Source: Portibacter marinus (GTDB taxonomy: Bacteria; Bacteroidota; Bacteroidia; Chitinophagales; Saprospiraceae). From it: DNA of 64,000 bases. Position numbers and translations under genes: made by a program. The stretch's first letter is position 1. Each line of letters begins with the position of its first letter. The notes under the pieces were generated by a model. The model had not been told where the DNA came from. It worked only from the letters and a program-made list of their open reading frames with translations, and did not search any database. Shown one piece after another: positions 58,973 through 64,000 of this stretch. The DNA lies in the NCBI RefSeq assembly GCF_021533195.1, contig NZ_JAJNKB010000002.1, positions 310,001-374,000 of the forward strand. Reading direction: 5' to 3'.

Positions 58973-61663
58973 ATGAAACATTGGATCAAAACCACTTTCT
59001 TCCTTTTGTTTTTTGCTCATGTGCTAGTAGGACAGCACTCTGTGGCAAGACAATGGAATGAAATTTTATTGCAGGGTATTCGCGGTGATTTTGCTCGACC
59101 GACGGTTCATGCGCGAAATTTATTTCACAGCTCTGTGGCAATGTACGATGCATGGGCACTGTATGATTCTATTGCAAGACCTTATTTTATGGGCAATACG
59201 ATTGATGATTACAATTTTGAATTTGAAGGTATGCCCTCTGTAATTGATGTTGAGAGTTCACGTGAAGAAGCCATCAGCCATGCGATGTATAGACTACTGA
59301 GACACAGATTTCTAACCTCTCCAGGTGCCTGGGAGTTATACCTGGCCACTGATTCACTCATCACCCATCTCGGCTTTGACAAGAACAACACTTCTCTTGA
59401 TTATCGAAGTGGTGATCCTGCAGCTCTTGGCAACTTTATCGCTGACCACATTATCAAATTTGGATTGAATGACGGTGCAAATGAAATTCAAGGTTACGAA
59501 AATTTATATTACGAGACCGCTAATCCACCTTTGATTATGGATCGATCCGGAAATCCGGGAATAGAAGATCCCAATAAGTGGCAGTCACTCACTTTGGATG
59601 TTTTTATTGATCAAAGCGGTAACGTAATTCCATTAAATACACCGGAATTTCTGAGTCCGGAATGGGGTAATGTAACACCCTTTGCTTTAGACGAATCCGT
59701 CCTTTCCAGATATGAGAATGAATGGGGATACTGGAATGTTTATCATGACCCGGGACATCCCTGGTACATTCAGGATGGTATGGGAATTGATGATCCGTAC
59801 AAGTGGGGATTTGCGCTTGTTTCAGTATGGTCCTCACATTTAGGCGTAAAGAATGATACTTTAATTGACATCTCTCCTGGAAGTATTGGTAATAACATGC
59901 AACTGCCTGCAAATTTTGAAGAATATAAAGATTTCTACAATTTTGAGAAAGGTGGTGACAACAGTCCCGGCCATTTGATCAATCCTGTTACTGGTCAGTC
60001 ATACGAACCAAATTTGGTCAAACGATCTGATTATGGAAGGGTGCTTGCAGAATTTTGGGCGGATGGGCCTGATTCTGAAACGCCTCCTGGTCACTGGTTT
60101 ACGATTCTGAATTATGTCAATGACAGTCCATTACTTGAAAAAAGATTTGAAGGAAAAGGGGAGGTTGTGGATGATTTAGAGTGGGATGTCAAAACCTATC
60201 TGGCATTAGGCGGAGCGATGCACGATTGTGCTGTCACAGCCTGGGGAATTAAAGGCTTTTATGACTATATAAGACCTGTTTCAGCAATTCGATATATGGC
60301 CACGAAAGGCCAGTCTAGTTCACAGAATTTGCCAAACTATCATCCTCATGGAATGCCTTTGGTTGATGGATACATTGAACTGGTGATGCCTGGCGATCCC
60401 TTGGCCGGTATTCAAGGTGAAAATACCAATGAAGTAAAGATTCTGGCATGGAAAGGGCCAGATTTTATTCAGGATCCCGAGAATTCATTAGCTGATGTGG
60501 ATTGGATTCTTGCCAAGGATTGGTGGCCTTACCAAAGACCTTCCTTTGTGACACCACCATTTGCAGGCTACGTATCCGGACACTCTACTTTTTCACGTGC
60601 AGCAGCTGATATATTGGCTAGAATTACAGGAGATGAATATTTTCCTGGAGGGCTGGCCGAGTTCCAAGCTGCAAAAAATGAATTTCTGGTCTTCGAAGAC
60701 GGTCCCAGTGAAGACATTGTTTTACAGTGGGCTACATACAGAGACGCTTCCGATCAGACCAGTTTATCCCGAATTTGGGGTGGTATACACCCACCAGTCG
60801 ATGACATACCCGGAAGAAAGATTGGAATTCAAATCGCTGAAGAATGCTTTCAAAAAGCACGTGAATACTTTTATGTTGATGCTGATAATGATGGGTTTTA
60901 CAATTATGAAGATTGTGATGATAGGAATGCAGCCTCTTATCCGGGTGCTGTTGAAATTTGTGATGGCCTGGATAATAATTGCGATGGATTAATTGATGAG
61001 GATCTGGAGATATTCACTTATTATTTGGATTCAGATGACGATGGCTATGGTACCTTAGAGCAAAGCATAGATACATGTGTTAACACACCTCCCGTCGGTT
61101 ATTCCACAATGGCCTTTGACTGTGATGACCTGTCAGCTGATTCATATCCGCGAGCAGAAGAAGTTTGTGATGGTAAGGACAACGATTGTGATGGGTATAT
61201 TGATGAGGGTCTGACATTATATACTTATTATCTGGATTCGGATGGGGATGGATTTGGCGATGCCAATGTATCACTTGATACCTGTATAAATGTTCCTCCG
61301 ATAAATTTCGTCATTGACGATACCGACTGTAATGACTTCGAAGCTGGTGTAAACCCTGGCGTTATTGATTTATTGGACAATGACATAGACGAAGATTGCA
61401 GTGGACGTGATGCTTCTTCATCCGCATTCTATATCAACAATCTCAATACCGGTGAATTTATTTTGCATTATCCCGAGCCCATTAATGCTGAAATGAGAGT
61501 ATATGCAGTCGATGGGAGATTGATGCTTCTAAAAAATTTAGATTTCACCGATCATTATCAGGAGTTAGATATGAGAAATCTAGGAACAGGTATTTATATT
61601 TTAATTCTTATTTCAGAAAGTGGAGAAAGATTATTTAGCGAAAAAGTGATCATGACTTTTTAA
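58973..61663 (+). CDS. Vanadium-dependent haloperoxidase-like secreted protein with MopE repeats
   Basis: An 896-residue secreted protein from the ATG at 58973, with a signal peptide ending LVGQ. Residues about 25-635 are a vanadium haloperoxidase/PAP2-type domain. K-x6-R-P (Lys515, Arg522), GYVSGHS (His537) and SRIWGGIHPP (Arg600, His606) match the vanadate/phosphate-binding pocket. Three MopE-like repeats follow (about 640-815: YVDADNDGFYN, CDGLDNNCDGLIDE, LDSDGDGFGD), Asp/Cys-rich and probably calcium-binding. A T9SS type A sorting domain is at the C-terminus (MRNLGTGIYILILI). It may oxidise halides or act as a phosphatase. It follows the FecR gene closely on the same strand. Confidence 0.88.
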   Translation: MKHWIKTTFFLLFFAHVLVGQHSVARQWNEILLQGIRGDFARPTVHARNLFHSSVAMYDAWALYDSIARPYFMGNTIDDYNFEFEGMPSVIDVESSREEAISHAMYRLLRHRFLTSPGAWELYLATDSLITHLGFDKNNTSLDYRSGDPAALGNFIADHIIKFGLNDGANEIQGYENLYYETANPPLIMDRSGNPGIEDPNKWQSLTLDVFIDQSGNVIPLNTPEFLSPEWGNVTPFALDESVLSRYENEWGYWNVYHDPGHPWYIQDGMGIDDPYKWGFALVSVWSSHLGVKNDTLIDISPGSIGNNMQLPANFEEYKDFYNFEKGGDNSPGHLINPVTGQSYEPNLVKRSDYGRVLAEFWADGPDSETPPGHWFTILNYVNDSPLLEKRFEGKGEVVDDLEWDVKTYLALGGAMHDCAVTAWGIKGFYDYIRPVSAIRYMATKGQSSSQNLPNYHPHGMPLVDGYIELVMPGDPLAGIQGENTNEVKILAWKGPDFIQDPENSLADVDWILAKDWWPYQRPSFVTPPFAGYVSGHSTFSRAAADILARITGDEYFPGGLAEFQAAKNEFLVFEDGPSEDIVLQWATYRDASDQTSLSRIWGGIHPPVDDIPGRKIGIQIAEECFQKAREYFYVDADNDGFYNYEDCDDRNAASYPGAVEICDGLDNNCDGLIDEDLEIFTYYLDSDDDGYGTLEQSIDTCVNTPPVGYSTMAFDCDDLSADSYPRAEEVCDGKDNDCDGYIDEGLTLYTYYLDSDGDGFGDANVSLDTCINVPPINFVIDDTDCNDFEAGVNPGVIDLLDNDIDEDCSGRDASSSAFYINNLNTGEFILHYPEPINAEMRVYAVDGRLMLLKNLDFTDHYQELDMRNLGTGIYILILISESGERLFSEKVIMTF

Positions 61664-61666
61664 AAT

Positions 61667-63367
61667 CTAATCACCATATTTTACCTTTCCATCCACAATG
61701 GTATACAATACTTTTGTATCCATTATTTCATCATCAGAACAATTGATTAAGTCTTTGGAAAGGATAACAATATCAGCGAGTTTGCCTACCTCTAGTGATC
61801 CCTTATCATCTTCTTCGAATCCAGCATAAGCATTTCCTAGCGTGTAAGAGTGAACAGCTTCTTCACGATTCATGGCTTGTTCCACAAAAAATTCAAAACC
61901 ATTATCCACCCGTTTTCGTGTGACCGAGGCATAAAAGGATTCGATCGGATCCACATCCTCAACAGGTGCATCTGTTCCATTGGCAATAATCACACCTTCA
62001 TCTAAAAAGGACCTCCACGCATAAGCACCTTCTCTGGCTCTTTGTTCGCCTAGTCTATTTTCTGCAAACAATGCATCCGATGTGCAGTGAATACCTTGCA
62101 TTGCTGCTATCACACCTAATTCTTTAAAACGAGGAATGTCGGCAGGGTCTACATGCTGAGCATGTTCAATTCTCCATCTCGCATCTTTCAATGAGGGATT
62201 TTCTTGTTGTTCTTTTTCGATGATGTCTAATACTTCCTTGTTTGCCCGATCACCTATGGCGTGTACGCACAGCTGCATATTGCTTTCAATAGCAATGTCA
62301 GCAATAGCTTGAACTTCACTGATTTCTGTCGTATTCTGACCATGAAAGCCAGGCTTATCATGGTATGGCTCCAGCAACCAAGCACCATAGGAGCCCAATG
62401 CACCATCCACTTCGGTTTTGATAGCACGGCAAGTGAAAAACTTATTTCCAGCATCTATCACTCTTGCGCCCTCAGCTTTTCCTTTCATTCGTTCTGAAGA
62501 ATGACGTAACATGGCCCACAATCTTAAATCTAATTCGCCATTTTCAGCCATCTCTGTATAGTCTGCTATTTCTTTGAAACTAGAGCCCGCATCTTGAAAA
62601 GAGGTAATTCCTTTTGAAAGACATTCTTGCTCAGCGAGGCCAATGGCTTCCACCCATTTCTTCTGCAGTTCTTCCTGATCCAGGGTAGAAAGATATTCTT
62701 GATAGATGCTTCTGATAGGACCCATAGCTCTTTCTTCAAACATTCCGATGGCATTGCCCTGATTATCTCTTACTATTCTTCCACCAGCAGGATCACCAGT
62801 TTCCTTTGAAATACCAGCCATGTCCATTGCTTTCTTATTTGCAAACAAACCATGTCCGCTAGCATGTACTAGTATAACTGGGTTATCGGGTGATACCTCA
62901 CTCAATTTATCATGCGATGGATAGCCATCTGTAAGTTCTTCTTCAGCAGTTTTCCACTTATCTTGATGCCATCCTCGTCCTTCTATCCAAACATCTTTAT
63001 CTAAGGTTGCGGCTTTTTCTCCTACCATGTTGACAATTTCATCCCATGATGTTGCTTTTAGAAAATTCAAATTTTGCAGGGACTTTCCTAAGCCGGAAAA
63101 ATGACCATGCCCTTCTATGAATCCGGGCATAACAAACGCACCATTGGCATTTATTACTCTCGTGCTATCACCTTTAAGCTTCATTATTTCACTTGTGTTT
63201 CCTACCTGTGTTATCCTTCCATTTTGCATTGCAATAGCTTCAGCTCTGGGATTTTCATCATCTACAGTCCAGATGTTGGCATTGGAAATGATTAAATCAA
63301 CAGATTGATCTTCTTCAGTACAGGATTGGATCAATAAAAACAACAGCAATATTCTTAAAAACTTCAT
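61667..63367 (-). CDS. Amidohydrolase family lipoprotein (YtcJ-like)
   Basis: A 566-residue amidohydrolase-3 enzyme with a lipoprotein signal (lipobox LIQSC, Cys16). Metal-site landmarks: MPGFIEGHGHFSG, VDGALGSYGAWL, CVHAIGDRANKEVL, WRIEHAQHVDP and ANGTDAPVEDVDP. YtcJ-type enzymes hydrolyse amide or similar C-N bonds in varied substrates; this one would act in the envelope. It is convergent with the haloperoxidase-like gene (3-bp gap) and divergent from the prenyltransferase. Confidence 0.92.
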   Translation of the reverse strand: MKFLRILLLFLLIQSCTEEDQSVDLIISNANIWTVDDENPRAEAIAMQNGRITQVGNTSEIMKLKGDSTRVINANGAFVMPGFIEGHGHFSGLGKSLQNLNFLKATSWDEIVNMVGEKAATLDKDVWIEGRGWHQDKWKTAEEELTDGYPSHDKLSEVSPDNPVILVHASGHGLFANKKAMDMAGISKETGDPAGGRIVRDNQGNAIGMFEERAMGPIRSIYQEYLSTLDQEELQKKWVEAIGLAEQECLSKGITSFQDAGSSFKEIADYTEMAENGELDLRLWAMLRHSSERMKGKAEGARVIDAGNKFFTCRAIKTEVDGALGSYGAWLLEPYHDKPGFHGQNTTEISEVQAIADIAIESNMQLCVHAIGDRANKEVLDIIEKEQQENPSLKDARWRIEHAQHVDPADIPRFKELGVIAAMQGIHCTSDALFAENRLGEQRAREGAYAWRSFLDEGVIIANGTDAPVEDVDPIESFYASVTRKRVDNGFEFFVEQAMNREEAVHSYTLGNAYAGFEEDDKGSLEVGKLADIVILSKDLINCSDDEIMDTKVLYTIVDGKVKYGD

Positions 63368-63399
63368 CTATCTTAAATAATTCGAGAATGTGAAAACAA

Positions 63400-63427
63400 T
63401 TGTAAGCTAATTCAATTTCTATCTTTG
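63400..63427 (+). promoter_or_regulatory. Promoter of the polyprenyl synthetase gene
   Basis: TTG (63400-63402), a 17-nt spacer, then TATCTTTG (63420-63427), matching the Bacteroidota -33/-7 consensus. The ATG is 20 nt downstream. Confidence 0.75.
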
Positions 63428-63447
63428 TCAAAAATTTAAAGCAAAAT

Positions 63448-64000
63448 ATGCACTCAAGTCAAGAGATTAAGAATTTGTTTGACTTATATCTAAGCCAGTA
63501 TAAGTTTCAAGGGCATCCTTCTAATTTATATCAGCCCATTGAATACATGATGAACTTAGGTGGAAAGAGGATCAGACCCGTTTTGGTCATGATGGCTTGT
63601 GAAATGTTCAGCGGTGATCCTGAAAAAGCGATGGATGCTGCTCTGGCATTGGAAGTTTTTCACAATTTCACTCTTGTTCACGATGATATTATGGACAAGG
63701 CAGAAACCAGGAGGGGTGAAGCGACAGTGCATGAAAAGTGGAATGAAAACCTGGCAATTTTATCGGGAGACGCAATGCTGATTATGTCCTATCGCTTATT
63801 GGGACAGTATGAAAACCCACAACTAAAGGTAAAACTCTTCGATATTTTCAGCAAGTTGGCTTCTGAATTGTGTGAAGGGCAACAGATGGATATGAATTTT
63901 GAAAGCAGTGATGATGTTCATGTCGATGACTACCTCAAGATGGTTACCTTAAAAACTGGTGTATTGATCGCAGGAGCATTGAAAATGGGCGCTTTGATTG
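63448..64000 (+). CDS. Polyprenyl synthetase (3'-truncated)
   Basis: The first 184 residues of a trans-prenyltransferase that chains isoprenyl diphosphates for quinones or carrier lipids. MMNLGGKRIRPVLVMMA carries the IPP-binding GGKRIRP. The first aspartate-rich motif is LVHDDIMDKAETRRG (DDxxD), and LSGDAMLIMSY follows. The second Asp-rich motif lies beyond the window. The frame is open to the window end. Chain length cannot be judged from this part. Confidence 0.93.
   Translation, partial: MHSSQEIKNLFDLYLSQYKFQGHPSNLYQPIEYMMNLGGKRIRPVLVMMACEMFSGDPEKAMDAALALEVFHNFTLVHDDIMDKAETRRGEATVHEKWNENLAILSGDAMLIMSYRLLGQYENPQLKVKLFDIFSKLASELCEGQQMDMNFESSDDVHVDDYLKMVTLKTGVLIAGALKMGALI

Noticed and set aside
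1-64000. Mobile elements, CRISPR arrays or prophage
   Set aside because: No transposase, integrase, terminal inverted repeats, regular short repeats or phage structural genes were seen; the tandem lipoproteins and twin promoter elements are local duplications only.

Overview
The window is about 64 kb of chromosome from a member of the Bacteroidota, most likely a Saprospiria-like lineage. Reasons: a gldKLMN type IX secretion (T9SS) operon with a PorP/SprF-like gene, several secreted proteins with T9SS C-terminal sorting domains (both the short 'PNP' type and the gliding-motility CHU_C type), an ECF sigma/FecR pair, a CHAT-protease protein, and Bacteroidota-type promoters (TAnnTTTG). The family placement is inference. 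No rRNA, tRNA, CRISPR, insertion sequence, phage or integrase is visible; this reads as stable chromosomal sequence.

Layout. 1-6.2 kb: the tail of a PhnP-like metallo-beta-lactamase gene, a PorP/SprF-like outer-membrane protein, then gldK-gldL-gldM-gldN, with strong intercistronic hairpins after gldK and gldM. 6.2-13.6 kb: mostly minus-strand envelope genes (a CDGSH Fe-S protein, a three-gene glycosyltransferase operon, a thioredoxin lipoprotein, a WaaE-like glycosyltransferase, cysQ), with a beta-helix lipoprotein facing the other way. 13.6-24.3 kb: galE, a 1640-residue T9SS cargo, a PQQ-type sugar dehydrogenase and an M1 peptidase apparently joined to a beta-barrel. 24.6-34.8 kb: a CBS protein, an ArnT-like transferase coupled to an M16 peptidase, tandem paralogous lipoproteins, a prohibitin-like protein, and an M4 peptidase/GT9 pair.

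35.2-39.3 kb: a phenylalanine/tyrosine operon (prephenate dehydratase, aminotransferase, prephenate dehydrogenase, DAHP synthase-chorismate mutase), preceded by an unannotated 21-codon leader peptide rich in Phe and Tyr codons and a terminator whose U-tract touches the first gene. 48.0-56.7 kb: aroC and a complete trpEGDCFBA operon ending in a second, different DAHP synthase. This operon is also preceded by a 21-codon leader, with three consecutive Trp codons and a strong terminator. The two entry enzymes of the shikimate pathway therefore appear to be placed under separate end-product attenuators.

40.7-47.2 kb: a divergent locus of an ECF sigma factor and a membrane TPR protein facing a beta-helix lipoprotein and a 1003-residue TPR-CHAT protease-like protein. 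The divergent region holds two inverted copies of TGTTAACC-N14-CGATA with identical spacing. This is the best candidate for an undescribed regulated system here. 57.3-61.7 kb: a second ECF sigma/FecR pair precedes a vanadium-haloperoxidase-like secreted protein with MopE-like metal-binding repeats instead of the usual TonB receptor. The window ends with an amidohydrolase lipoprotein and the 5' part of a polyprenyl synthetase.
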